This document shows, in pieces, positions 25,410 through 32,535 of a DNA stretch of 56,923 nt. The notes beneath the pieces were generated by a model, which did not search any database, had not been told where the DNA came from, and saw nothing but the letters and a program-made list of their open reading frames with translations. The stretch is from Spirillospora albida. GTDB lineage: Bacteria; Actinomycetota; Actinomycetes; Streptosporangiales; Streptosporangiaceae. The position numbers and the translations under genes were made by a program. Location of the stretch: contig NZ_JOFJ01000029.1 in the NCBI RefSeq assembly GCF_000718255.1, forward strand, positions 1 through 56,923, read 5' to 3'. Every line of letters starts with the position of its first letter. Within the stretch, counting starts at the first letter, position 1.

Positions 25410-25463
25410 TACGTCGTAAGGTTGTCTTATCGCGTAAGGCTACCGTACGCCGTAAGACTGTCA
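25410..25463. repeat. Three direct repeats with an exact 18-bp period
   Basis: TACGTCGTAAG (25410), TATCGCGTAAG (25428) and TACGCCGTAAG (25446) share TAYSKCGTAAG-like sequence at exact 18-bp steps, just upstream of the oxidoreductase start. A partial dyad CTTA-TCGCG-TAAG is centred on the middle copy. Such phased sites suggest cooperative binding of a repressor, perhaps TetR-type; none is encoded next to this gene. Confidence 0.6.
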
Positions 25464-25485
25464 AGGGCGGGCCGCGCCCGATCGC

Positions 25486-26678
25486 TCAGCCGGCCGGACG
25501 GCCGAACCAGCGGGAGAGGCGGCCGTCCAGGTCCCGCTGGTCGGCGCCGACCCAGGCGACGTGGCCGTCGGGGCGCAGCAGGACGGCCGGGACGTCCAGT
25601 GCCGCGGTGGGATCGGCGAGGTGGTCCACCCGGTCCGACCAGCCGCCCGCGGTCAGGCGCCCGGTGCGGTCCAGCAGCAGTCCGCGGCCGCGACGCAGCA
25701 GGCCGTAGAGGCGGCCCTGCGCCACGTCGATGTCGCGCATCCGGCGGCCGAGCAGGTCGTGGCCCTCGCCGACGTCGTAGCGGACGCCGATCGCGGTGAT
25801 CTTCTCGATCAGATGGCGGTTCACCTCGTCGAAGTCCATCAGTTCGGTGAGCAGCCTGCGCACGGCCTGCGGGCCCGCTCCGGGGGACGACAACTCCGTC
25901 TGGGCGCGCGTGTTGTCCAGGACGTCGGCGGCGACCGGGCGGCGTTCGGCCTCGTAGGTGTCCAGCAGGCCGTCCGGGGCCCAGCCGCGGATCTGCGCGG
26001 CCAGTTTCCCGCGCGATCACCGGCGTCCACGGCGGGGACGACGACGCTGTAGACGCCTTCGCCGAAGGGCCTGAGCCAGAATCGCCTGTCGCCGATCTCG
26101 GCCATCCTGGCGGCGATCTCCTCCTGCGGCGCGTCCGCCTTCATCTCGCCCATCAGCCTCTCGTTCCGCGAGGGCTCGCCGGGGAAGCCGACGCCGAGCA
26201 GTTTGCGCACGGTGCTGCGCGCACCGTCGCAGCCGACGAGATGGCGCGCGCGCAGCCGCTCCCCGCCGGCCAGTTCGACGGTCACGCCCTCGCCGTCCTG
26301 CTGGAGGGCGGTCACCGCGCGACCGCGCCGGACCCGCGCGCCCAAGGCGATCGCGTGCTCTTCGAGCAGGCGCTCGATGACCGGCTGCGGGATGCCCAGC
26401 AGATAGGCGTGCGCGGAATCAAGGCCCTTGGGAACGGGCTTGTCGATGGCGGCGAAGAATCCACCGGCCGGACGCTTCCGTCCGTGCTCGAGGATGCGAT
26501 CCAGCAGTCCGCGCATCGCCATCAGCTCGATACTGCGGATGTGCAGACCGACGATGCGGACGAACGACTTGGGCTCGGTCTCCTTCTCCAGGACGAGTAC
26601 CCGCACGCCGTGCAGCCGCAGCTCGGCGGCCAGGACCGCGCCGGTCGGCCCGCACCCGGAAATGATGACGTCTTGCAC
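25486..26678 (-). pseudogene. Rifampicin-monooxygenase-type FAD enzyme with internal frame-breaking deletion
   Basis: The first part, from GTG 26678, reads MQDVIISGCGPTGAVLAAEL with the GxGPxG FAD motif, LGIPQPVIERLLEEHA and HLVGCDGARSTVRKLLGVGF, up to GVYSVVVPAVDAGDR. The second part, in another frame from about 26010, reads KLAAQIRGWAPDGLLDTYEA, VLDNTRAQTEL and on to VPAVLLRPDGHVAWVG and a stop at 25486-25488. Family members have about 80 more residues between them, including the second FAD motif GDAAH, which is absent. A deletion near 26010 thus removed it and shifted the frame. Similarity to rifampicin monooxygenases (Rox) is recalled from family knowledge. Confidence 0.85.
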
Positions 26679-26692
26679 TGGTGTTGCCTTTC

Positions 26693-26740
26693 GGGAGTGC
26701 CTTCATGGAGGCGCTCCCGGCGACACCTGCGTCAGTCGCC
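26693..26740 (-). promoter_or_regulatory. Two adjoining hairpins between leader ORF and monooxygenase gene
   Basis: Hairpin one, GGCGAC-10-GTCGCC (26719-26740), contains the leader-peptide stop codon. Hairpin two, GGGAG-x-GCCT-6-AGGC-x-CTCCC (26693-26718), starts at the next base and ends just before the GAAAGG ribosome site of the monooxygenase. A ribosome stalled on the leader would cover hairpin one. This layout fits attenuation. Confidence 0.55.
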
Positions 26741-26785
26741 GTCCGTGACGCGAAGAAGGAGCACCCACGTCGATACAGCGTTCAT
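26732..26785 (-). CDS. Candidate 17-residue leader peptide
   Basis: ATG at 26785 follows a strong GAGGAGGTGAG ribosome site and encodes MNAVSTWVLLLRVTDGD, ending in TGA at 26732-26734. The short hydrophobic/Arg peptide, strong initiation site and the two downstream hairpins resemble leader peptides of drug-inducible resistance genes. It lies 53 bases upstream of the broken monooxygenase start. The peptide is too short for similarity evidence; the inference rests on layout. Confidence 0.6.
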   Translation of the reverse strand: MNAVSTWVLLLRVTDGD

Positions 26786-26864
26786 GGGTCTCACCTCCTC
26801 GGGCGGTGTCACGTTCGACCGGACCCTACAAGCCGGCCATCACCGCGTCCATTTCTTTTCGGGC

Positions 26865-27572
26865 TTACGAGCCGATGCGGCGCCGTTCCAGTCCGTCGAG
26901 GATCAGGTCGAGGCCGAACTCGAACTCGAACCGGTCGTCGCAGAAGCCCAGGGTGCCGTCCGGGTCGTCGTGGGCGATCGCCCCCACCATCCCGGCGAGG
27001 TTCGGGAACCGCTCCGCCATCGCGGCGGCGTCCGGCGCCTCGGCCGGGCCCTCCTCGCCGCCGGGCTCGAACAGCTCCTGGCTGAACCCGATGGCCCGGC
27101 TGCCCAGGGCGTGCAGCGCGTGGTGGGCCAGGTCGTAGGAGAACCCGCCCGCGCGCAGGATCCCGACCACGCCGTCGTAGTAGGCGATGACCGCGGGGCT
27201 CGTGGTGGTGCTCGCCTCCAGCGCCCGCGGCGCCCAGCGGTGGCGCAGCAGGACCTCCCGGGCCGCGAGGACCCGGGCGCGCAGCGCCGCCCGCCAGTCG
27301 TCCGCCGGGTCGGGCGCCTCGACCTCCTCCGCCGCCCGGAGGATCTCGCCGAGGACCACTTCGAGGACGCCCTCCACGACCGCCCCCTTGTTGGCGACGT
27401 GGTGGTACAGCGACATCGCCTCGACCCCGAGCTCCTGCGCGAGGCCGCGCATCGTGAGCCGGCCGAGGCCGTCGCGGTCGGCGATCTCCACGGCGGCGCG
27501 CAGCACCCGCCGCCGGCTCAGCGGGACGCGGGGCTGCTCGGTCGCCTCGTCGTCGTCGATTCGTGGGGCCAT
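26865..27572 (-). CDS. TetR-family regulator with TetR_C-like domain
   Basis: The 235-residue protein has an N-terminal acidic stretch, then SRRRVLRAAVEIADRDGLGR and the helix-turn-helix LTMRGLAQELGVEAMSLYHH, followed by a long helical domain of the tetracycline-repressor class (HALHALGSRAIGFSQELF; LDLILDGLERR). It precedes the leader peptide and monooxygenase on the same strand, about 80 bases away. A dyad-like CTATCC-GTACAG-GGTAAG at about 27592-27609 lies upstream of its own start and may be its operator. Confidence 0.88.
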   Translation of the reverse strand: MAPRIDDDEATEQPRVPLSRRRVLRAAVEIADRDGLGRLTMRGLAQELGVEAMSLYHHVANKGAVVEGVLEVVLGEILRAAEEVEAPDPADDWRAALRARVLAAREVLLRHRWAPRALEASTTTSPAVIAYYDGVVGILRAGGFSYDLAHHALHALGSRAIGFSQELFEPGGEEGPAEAPDAAAMAERFPNLAGMVGAIAHDDPDGTLGFCDDRFEFEFGLDLILDGLERRRIGS

Positions 27573-27640
27573 GGATCCTCTCCGCCGAACTCTATCCGTA
27601 CAGGGTAAGGATCATGGCCCGCGCCGGCCGGACGGCCCGG

Positions 27641-28090
27641 TCAGGTCATGGCGTGTTCCCGGTGGTGCCCGTGGCGGCCGTGCGCCCGGGAGGCGAGCAG
27701 GTGGTCGATGCCGAAGCGTCCGGAGCCGAAGACCGCCAGGAGCAGGCTCGCCGCGCCCAGCGTCATGACGAACTCGGCGCCGCCCTGGTCGAGGAACAGG
27801 CCGTTGCCCGCGTGGACGAACAGGTAGGCGCCCAGCATGTCGAAGACCAGCAGCAGGCCCGCCACCGGCATCGCCAGGCCCAGGATCAGCGCACCGCCGG
27901 CGACCAGCTCGATGAGCGCCGCCGCCCAGGCCGACACGGTCGGCAGCGGCACCCCGGCCTGGTCGAAGAACGCCGCCGTGCCGTCGATGCCGTTGGTGAC
28001 GAGCTTCTGCCAGCCGTGCGCGGCGAACACCGCGCCGACGCAGATCCGCGCGACGAGCAGCGCCACGTCCCGCGCCATCGTGGCAATCAT
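27641..28090 (-). CDS. DoxX-family membrane protein
   Basis: The 149-residue protein has four hydrophobic helices and the DoxX pattern: VARICVGAVFAAHGWQKL, FFDQAGVPLPTVSAWAAALI, ELVAGGALILGLAMPVAGLL and a final helix MTLGAASLLLAVFG. The tail is His-rich (HGRHGHHREH), which could bind metal. DoxX proteins are linked to thiol and redox stress, but no specific reaction can be assigned. It stands alone between the TetR gene and a region of remnants. Confidence 0.85.
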   Translation of the reverse strand: MIATMARDVALLVARICVGAVFAAHGWQKLVTNGIDGTAAFFDQAGVPLPTVSAWAAALIELVAGGALILGLAMPVAGLLLVFDMLGAYLFVHAGNGLFLDQGGAEFVMTLGAASLLLAVFGSGRFGIDHLLASRAHGRHGHHREHAMT

Positions 28091-28166
28091 GACCCCTCCA
28101 AACCCGCCGCGATCGCCACCCCTGGTCTACCCGCCGGGCGAGGTTCCCTCCCGGCCGGCGGAGCGT

Positions 28167-28275
28167 TCAGCCGGCCTCCGCCATCCGCTGCCCGAGCTCC
28201 CCGAGCCGCTCCAGACCGGGGACCGTTCGCCGCCGGCGTTGCGCACCATCGTCCGAGACGTCCACGCGCGTCGTC
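28167..28275 (-). pseudogene. Possible C-terminal remnant of a histidine kinase
   Basis: A minus-strand frame ending in TGA at 28167-28169 reads TTRVDVSDDGAQRRRR, then GLERLGELGQRMAEAG. VxVxDDG followed by GLxxLxxRM resembles the G1 and G2 region of NarX-type kinases, with the middle compacted. No upstream continuation is visible. It is a tentative call in an otherwise empty 205-base gap. Confidence 0.3.
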
Positions 28276-28295
28276 TCACGGGCGCCGGGGCGACG

Positions 28296-28901
28296 TCAGG
28301 CGGGGGCGCCGAGCGGCGGGTGCTCGAGCACGCGCGGCTGGTACTCGAGCATCTGGATGCGGCCGTCGAACGTCCGGTGCTCGATCATCTCGAGGGCGAC
28401 GTCCGGGTAGCCGTCGTAGATGCGCTCCGCACCCGTGGCCCCGGTGATCACGGGGAACATCCCGACCCGGAACCGGTCGACGAGTCCGGCCCGCAGTAGG
28501 GACCGGCACAGGCTGAGGCTGCCGATCGTGCTGAGGATCCCCGAGCCGTCCTTCTTCATGGCGCGGACCGTCTCGACGGCGTCACCGCGCACGAGGGTGG
28601 AGTTCGCCCACGTCAGCGGCTCCTCCAGCGAGGAGGAGAACACCACCTTGGGCGCCTGCGTCAGCTGGTCGACGGATGCCTCCTCCTCAGCGCGGAACTC
28701 GTCCTGGCCGCCCGGGACCTCACCGGCGGCGAAACCCGACATCAGCCGGTAGGTGTTCGCTCCCATGAGGTAGGTGACCTCGGGCTGCTCGTCCAGCCAG
28801 GCGAGGTACTCCGGCCCCTCGAGCCCCCAGAACCCGGGCCAGCCCTCGCCCGACGCGTAACCGTCGAGGGAGGTGATGAAGTCGACGAGAAGCTCCGACA
28901 T
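28296..28901 (-). CDS. RibD/dihydrofolate-reductase-like protein
   Basis: The 201-residue protein starts MSELLVDFITSLDGYASGEG, the usual first strand and substrate loop of RibD_C-like proteins, and continues with VTYLMGANTYRLM, KVVFSSSLEEPLTWANSTLV, ILSTIGSLSLCRSLLRAGLV and FRVGMFPVITG. It probably binds NADPH and reduces an unknown pterin-like or other substrate. It is full length, unlike the remnant at 8692. Confidence 0.85.
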   Translation of the reverse strand: MSELLVDFITSLDGYASGEGWPGFWGLEGPEYLAWLDEQPEVTYLMGANTYRLMSGFAAGEVPGGQDEFRAEEEASVDQLTQAPKVVFSSSLEEPLTWANSTLVRGDAVETVRAMKKDGSGILSTIGSLSLCRSLLRAGLVDRFRVGMFPVITGATGAERIYDGYPDVALEMIEHRTFDGRIQMLEYQPRVLEHPPLGAPA

Positions 28902-29073
28902 GGCGGCGTCCTTTCCTCAGGTGTCACGAGATAGGACCAGCCGCCCGCCCCGAACTCATCGGGAATCAAGGGCACGCACGGCCCGCACGGCGCATTGGAC
29001 GCTCTCCGATCAGCCGTGGGGCCGTGTTCAGCGGCATACCTGTCGAGGAAGGCGCCGTCGGGGTCGGACCGAA

Positions 29074-29652
29074 TCAGCTCGTGCCGGACGCGGCGTCCCG
29101 TGGCAGGGGCAGGGGGACGATGAGGACGTCGAAAAGCGGGGAGTCGGGGAACGGGCGGGCTTCGCCGATCGGCGTCCAACCCCATCTGTCGTAGGCGCGG
29201 CGCGCGGAGGTGTTGTCCTTGCGCACGAGCAGGGTGGCACGCTCCTCACGGCGGCCACCCAGCAGCGCGTCATGGAGTGCGTGCGCGACGCCCCGGCCCT
29301 GCCATCGCGGGACGACCATCAGCTCGTTGAACGCGAAGGTCCGCGCCCCGGTCTCGTCGGTGAAGCCGTCCGGGACGGGCGTGGTCAGCGCCGTCCACCA
29401 CCGCGCCCCGACCGGAAGCGCGTACCCGAACGCCTGCCCGACGGGCCGTCCCTCGAGGTGGGCGATGACGATCTCGAACCCGGGCGCGCGGGCATAGCCG
29501 GGGAACCGTTCGGCGAACCGCTCCGCCGAGTAGAACGGCCGGTCGATCACGTCGGCGTGGCTGGCGACGTACAGCGGCACGATGACGTCGTCCAGGATCT
29601 CCAAAGCCGCTGACGGCTCATGCCGCGTGAACGAAAGCCCTGCCGGTGTCAT
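29074..29652 (-). CDS. GNAT-family N-acetyltransferase
   Basis: The 192 residues contain the acetyl-CoA loop FNELMVVPRWQGRGVAHALH and a later strand with NTSARRAYDRWGWTPIGE, both typical of GNAT enzymes. The acceptor substrate is unknown. Its ATG at 29652 overlaps the stop of the XRE-TPR regulator (ATGA), so the two are translated from one message. Confidence 0.85.
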   Translation of the reverse strand: MTPAGLSFTRHEPSAALEILDDVIVPLYVASHADVIDRPFYSAERFAERFPGYARAPGFEIVIAHLEGRPVGQAFGYALPVGARWWTALTTPVPDGFTDETGARTFAFNELMVVPRWQGRGVAHALHDALLGGRREERATLLVRKDNTSARRAYDRWGWTPIGEARPFPDSPLFDVLIVPLPLPRDAASGTS

Positions 29653-30947
29653 GGCCCCACCGTGGTCATGAGCAGCGCGCGGGCCTCCCTGACGCAGGCT
29701 CGTCCCGCCAGATCGCGGGGCGTGAGCTTCAGCGACGTCATCGCGCTCCGGTACAGCAATCCGTCCCCGTGCAGGTTGTCCGGCAGGTGCTCCAGAACAC
29801 CGATCAGGTGCCCGGCCCCTTCCTCTACGTCCCCGGCCTTCATCAAAGCGCCCGCCCGGTGCATCTCGATCTGCGTTCGCGCCTGCCGGTTCCGTGCCGG
29901 ATACACGGCCAGCGAGTCCTCCTGGGCCCGCATCGCCGATGCGACATCACCGGAGACCGTGTGGACCAGGCTGCTGACGTGGTGGAGCCGCTGATCCGAC
30001 CATCCCCACTGGGTTCTCCGGTCGGCGCGGACGCTTTCAGGCAGCCGCTCGAACACCCTCCGCAGATCGTCGAGTGCGGCGGTCGCGTCGCGGTCGCGGC
30101 CCATCTCGGCGAGCCCCTGGGCGCGCGCAGCGTGGGCGCTGACGACACCGACGCAGGCGGTACCGCGGCCGAGGGCGATCGCCTCGTCCGCCAGCTCGAG
30201 CGCCGAGGCCCGGGGTGCCGTCAGGTAGAGGCCGAACACGGCGGCGCGGCCCCGCACGAACGAGGCGATCACAGGGTCACCGGTCTGGTCCGCGGCCCGC
30301 GCCGACGTCCGCCACCACCGGCGGGCGCCGCGGGAGTCACCGAGACTGGTCAGCGTGATCGCCATGAGCGCGGCCAGTTGCGCCGCCACATGCACCAGCC
30401 GGGTCCTGGCCGGGCCGCGCGCCGCCGGGATCAACGTGATGAGCTCGCCGAAGTCGGTCGACAGCTCGGGGCGCAGCAGCGTGGACGGCGCGAAACCGAC
30501 CTCATGGGCGTAGTCGTACGCCACGCGCTCCCACTCGTCCGCGTCACGCTCTCCGGCCTCGGCGGCGACGGCCGTCTCGAACGCCCCGCGCAGCGGCTCG
30601 AGGTCGCGGCTCAATGATCCGGCGGCCACGCCGGCCGCCATCAGGCCGAGCATTGCTCTGCGGTTCACGTCCTCATTGTCGATGACCGAGGCGGATTCCG
30701 CACCGAACAAGGCGCGTTCGTCCGGGAGACCGAAAACCGCGACATAGGCGGCCGCCCAGTCGCGGGGAAAGTGCGCGCCCGCCTCGTAACGGCGGATCTG
30801 CCTGGCCAGCGATGCGACCTGACCGGCGGCGGGAGATTGCCCGGCAGCCGTGAACAGATGCCGGGCCAGCGCTGGTTTCGACCAGCCGCGTGCCTCCCGC
30901 TCGTCCTGCAGCCGCTCTGCCCATCGGGGGCGTTCTCGCTCGGTCAT
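29649..30947 (-). CDS. XRE-type regulator with TPR-like C-terminal region
   Basis: From ATG 30947 the protein is 432 residues. Residues about 8-75 form an XRE helix-turn-helix (RLQDEREARGWSKPALARHL, QIRRYEAGAHFPRDWAAAYV). The remainder is a helical TPR-like array of the family common in actinomycetes (ARRWWRTSARAADQTGDPVI, GRGTACVGVVSAHAARAQGL). It overlaps the GNAT gene by 4 nt and is divergent from a small 97-residue protein. Such divergent pairs recur many times per actinomycete genome, often next to DUF397 proteins; here the partner is different. Confidence 0.85.
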   Translation of the reverse strand: MTERERPRWAERLQDEREARGWSKPALARHLFTAAGQSPAAGQVASLARQIRRYEAGAHFPRDWAAAYVAVFGLPDERALFGAESASVIDNEDVNRRAMLGLMAAGVAAGSLSRDLEPLRGAFETAVAAEAGERDADEWERVAYDYAHEVGFAPSTLLRPELSTDFGELITLIPAARGPARTRLVHVAAQLAALMAITLTSLGDSRGARRWWRTSARAADQTGDPVIASFVRGRAAVFGLYLTAPRASALELADEAIALGRGTACVGVVSAHAARAQGLAEMGRDRDATAALDDLRRVFERLPESVRADRRTQWGWSDQRLHHVSSLVHTVSGDVASAMRAQEDSLAVYPARNRQARTQIEMHRAGALMKAGDVEEGAGHLIGVLEHLPDNLHGDGLLYRSAMTSLKLTPRDLAGRACVREARALLMTTVGP

Positions 30948-31088
30948 CGTTGGTGATCCGTTCACTCCGACCGGACGGGCGGACCCTTCGACCGTCCGCC
31001 TTCCGCCCCTCAGTGTCCGCCTACCGCGAGACCCGCGCACGCCATTCACTGAACGTGACCGAATCGCCACCGAACCCGGGAGACGGAC

Positions 31089-31382
31089 ATGGCTGCGAAC
31101 AGCCGGCGACCACTCGACGGCCGGACGCGGAACGCGCTCACCGGGGCGTTGCGCGCTCGGCTGGGGGAGGAGTTCGCCGAGTGGTCGCTGTGGGTCAGCG
31201 ACGAGGGGACTTACTACGCCACCCGGCGGCACCTGCTGTCGGCTGCGGAGCTGTGGAACGGCTGCGCGCAGACCGTCCACGCCGACACCGGCGACGGCCT
31301 ACGCGACCGGCTGGCCGAGCAGCGCGAACAGGAGCGGCAGGCGCTCGTCCAGGACGCCCGGCAGGCCGGAGGGCCGCGGTGA
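31089..31382 (+). CDS. Small actinomycete protein divergent from XRE regulator
   Basis: The 97 residues begin MAANSRRPLDGRTRNALTGA and contain ARLGEEFAEWSLWVSDEGTY, YATRRHLLSAAELWNG and a charged helical tail. GGAGACGGAC lies just before the ATG. It has no signal peptide or membrane segment. It resembles small proteins found beside XRE-TPR regulators, and may act with the divergent one, but no function is known. Confidence 0.75.
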   Translation: MAANSRRPLDGRTRNALTGALRARLGEEFAEWSLWVSDEGTYYATRRHLLSAAELWNGCAQTVHADTGDGLRDRLAEQREQERQALVQDARQAGGPR

Positions 31383-31383
31383 C

Positions 31384-31407
31384 CCGCTCGGCCCCTGGGC
31401 CGAGCGG
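31384..31407 (+). terminator. Perfect 10-bp stem hairpin after the small gene
   Basis: CCGCTCGGCC-CCTG-GGCCGAGCGG starts two bases after the stop codon of the 97-residue gene and is followed by CTCTTGACG without a clean T-run. It is a likely terminator. Confidence 0.75.
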
Positions 31408-31509
31408 CTCTTGACGCCTTCTTGGAGGCTTTTCGGGGGTGCGGGGGCGGAGCCCCAGGGATGAGTCCGAGCGGAGCGAGGGCCTTGTTCCATCCCGCGC
31501 GGCGGTGGT

Positions 31510-31848
31510 TCAGGTTTGCGCGAGGTGCCGACTGGGAGCTCGGACGTTCATGCACGCCTCGTGGATGTCACGGGCGATCTGCTCCCAGCCCGCCGTGCCG
31601 TCACCGATCTCGTGGAGCGCGGAGCGGACCGTGGCGACGAGCTTCTGCCCGGCCTCGGCGAGGTCGTCGGCCTGTACGCACATGGTGATCAGGATGTCGC
31701 CGGTGGCCAGCGTCGCGGTGATGTCGACGTCCTCGATGGCGGGGTCGGAGTCCTCGAGGTTCGCCAGTGCCACCAGGAATTGTTCGACAGGGAACTCCAT
31801 GTCGTCGACCTCGTCGACGCCGATCTCCAGGTCGGCGGAGAAGATCAT
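31510..31848 (-). CDS. Acidic protein of unknown function downstream of toxin gene
   Basis: A strong GAAGGAGCCGAG site precedes the ATG at 31848, 15 bases after the PIN-domain gene stop, so it is the third gene of that operon. The 112 residues are acidic (MIFSADLEIGVDEVDDMEFP) with a predicted alpha/beta mix (VDITATLATGDILITMCVQA; ADDLAEAGQKLVATVRSALH). I do not recognise a family. It may modulate the toxin-antitoxin pair or simply be co-expressed. Confidence 0.65.
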   Translation of the reverse strand: MIFSADLEIGVDEVDDMEFPVEQFLVALANLEDSDPAIEDVDITATLATGDILITMCVQADDLAEAGQKLVATVRSALHEIGDGTAGWEQIARDIHEACMNVRAPSRHLAQT

Positions 31849-31863
31849 CTCGGCTCCTTCGAG

Positions 31864-32253
31864 TCAGGGGATCTGCTCCACGCGGACGCCGCGGACGGCT
31901 CCGTAGGTTTCGGGGGCGGCCGTGACGAGGGGCCAGCGGCGCCAGCGCGCGGACCAGGCGGCCTGGGCGGCGTCCACCGCCAGGTCGGGTGCGGTGGTCG
32001 TGAGGAGGCCGGTCTGCCGGGCGATCACGTCGTCCATGTCGTCGACATGCACGACCTGCATGTCCGGCAGTCTCTCCAGCACGGCGCGGCCATGGTCGGG
32101 GACGAGCTGCCAGGCGCGGGCGAGGGCGGCGGCGGGGATGACGATGGTGGCGTGCTGGGCGATGGAGGCGCGCAGCCTGGCGCGAACGTAGATGGTCTTG
32201 CCCAGGGCCAGGTCTTCCAGAGCGGTCGTGTCGAAGACGTGGCCGAGGATCAC
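31864..32253 (-). CDS. PIN-domain protein, VapC-like toxin
   Basis: The GTG at 32253 overlaps the antitoxin stop. The 129 residues show a PIN-like pattern: a first acidic residue in GHVFDTTALEDLALG, helices with VIPAAALARAWQLVPDH, the strand VVHVDDMDDVIARQTG and a late acidic site in APDLAVDAAQAAWSARW followed by PLVTAAPETYG. The usual final strand is modified, so the nuclease site may be weak. The gene order RHH antitoxin then PIN protein is that of VapBC type II systems. Confidence 0.75.
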   Translation of the reverse strand: MILGHVFDTTALEDLALGKTIYVRARLRASIAQHATIVIPAAALARAWQLVPDHGRAVLERLPDMQVVHVDDMDDVIARQTGLLTTTAPDLAVDAAQAAWSARWRRWPLVTAAPETYGAVRGVRVEQIP

Positions 32254-32489
32254 GCCACGTCCTGGCCGTGCAGGGTGCCGCCATCGATCATCTGGCCGAT
32301 GAGGGCCTGCTCGTCCGGGCTCGGGGCGCCGAACATCTCGTCCATGGCGGAGGCGTCCCGGAGATAGGCCAGTTTGAGCCGGGCGCTGTCGGCCAGGAAG
32401 CCCGACACCGAAGGGATCTTCTTGGCCTGGGCGAGCTCCTGCAAGGTCTCGGCCAGCTCATCGGGGAGCGTGATGTTGAGTCGCGCCAT
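32250..32489 (-). CDS. Ribbon-helix-helix antitoxin, VapB-like
   Basis: I chose ATG 32489, giving 79 residues; an ATG 13 codons upstream adds a stretch with no family similarity. MARLNITLPDELAETLQELA is a typical ribbon-helix-helix start, followed by KKIPSVSGFLADSARLKL. The C-terminal half would wrap the toxin. It overlaps the PIN gene by 4 nt (GTGA) and should repress the operon with it. Confidence 0.8.
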   Translation of the reverse strand: MARLNITLPDELAETLQELAQAKKIPSVSGFLADSARLKLAYLRDASAMDEMFGAPSPDEQALIGQMIDGGTLHGQDVA

Positions 32490-32535
32490 ACGCTCAGAAT
32501 ACACACTCCAAAGCAACAGAATGCGCATCCTGCGG

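Noticed and set aside
22245..25799. Plus-strand 1184-codon frame over SulP, ArsR and oxidoreductase genes
   Set aside because: It is antisense to three recognisable genes and rich in Arg, Gly, Asp and His; no domain pattern is visible.
26790..26860. Rifamycin-associated inverted repeat upstream of the monooxygenase
   Set aside because: The region has GGCCGGCTTGTAGGGTCCGG but not the symmetric GGGCTTGC/GCAAGCCC-type element.
28920..29110. Minus-strand frame containing HELIRSDPDGAFLDRYAAEH
   Set aside because: It looks protein-like over about 50 codons but lacks a start, overlaps the GNAT 3' end in another frame and matches no family I can name.
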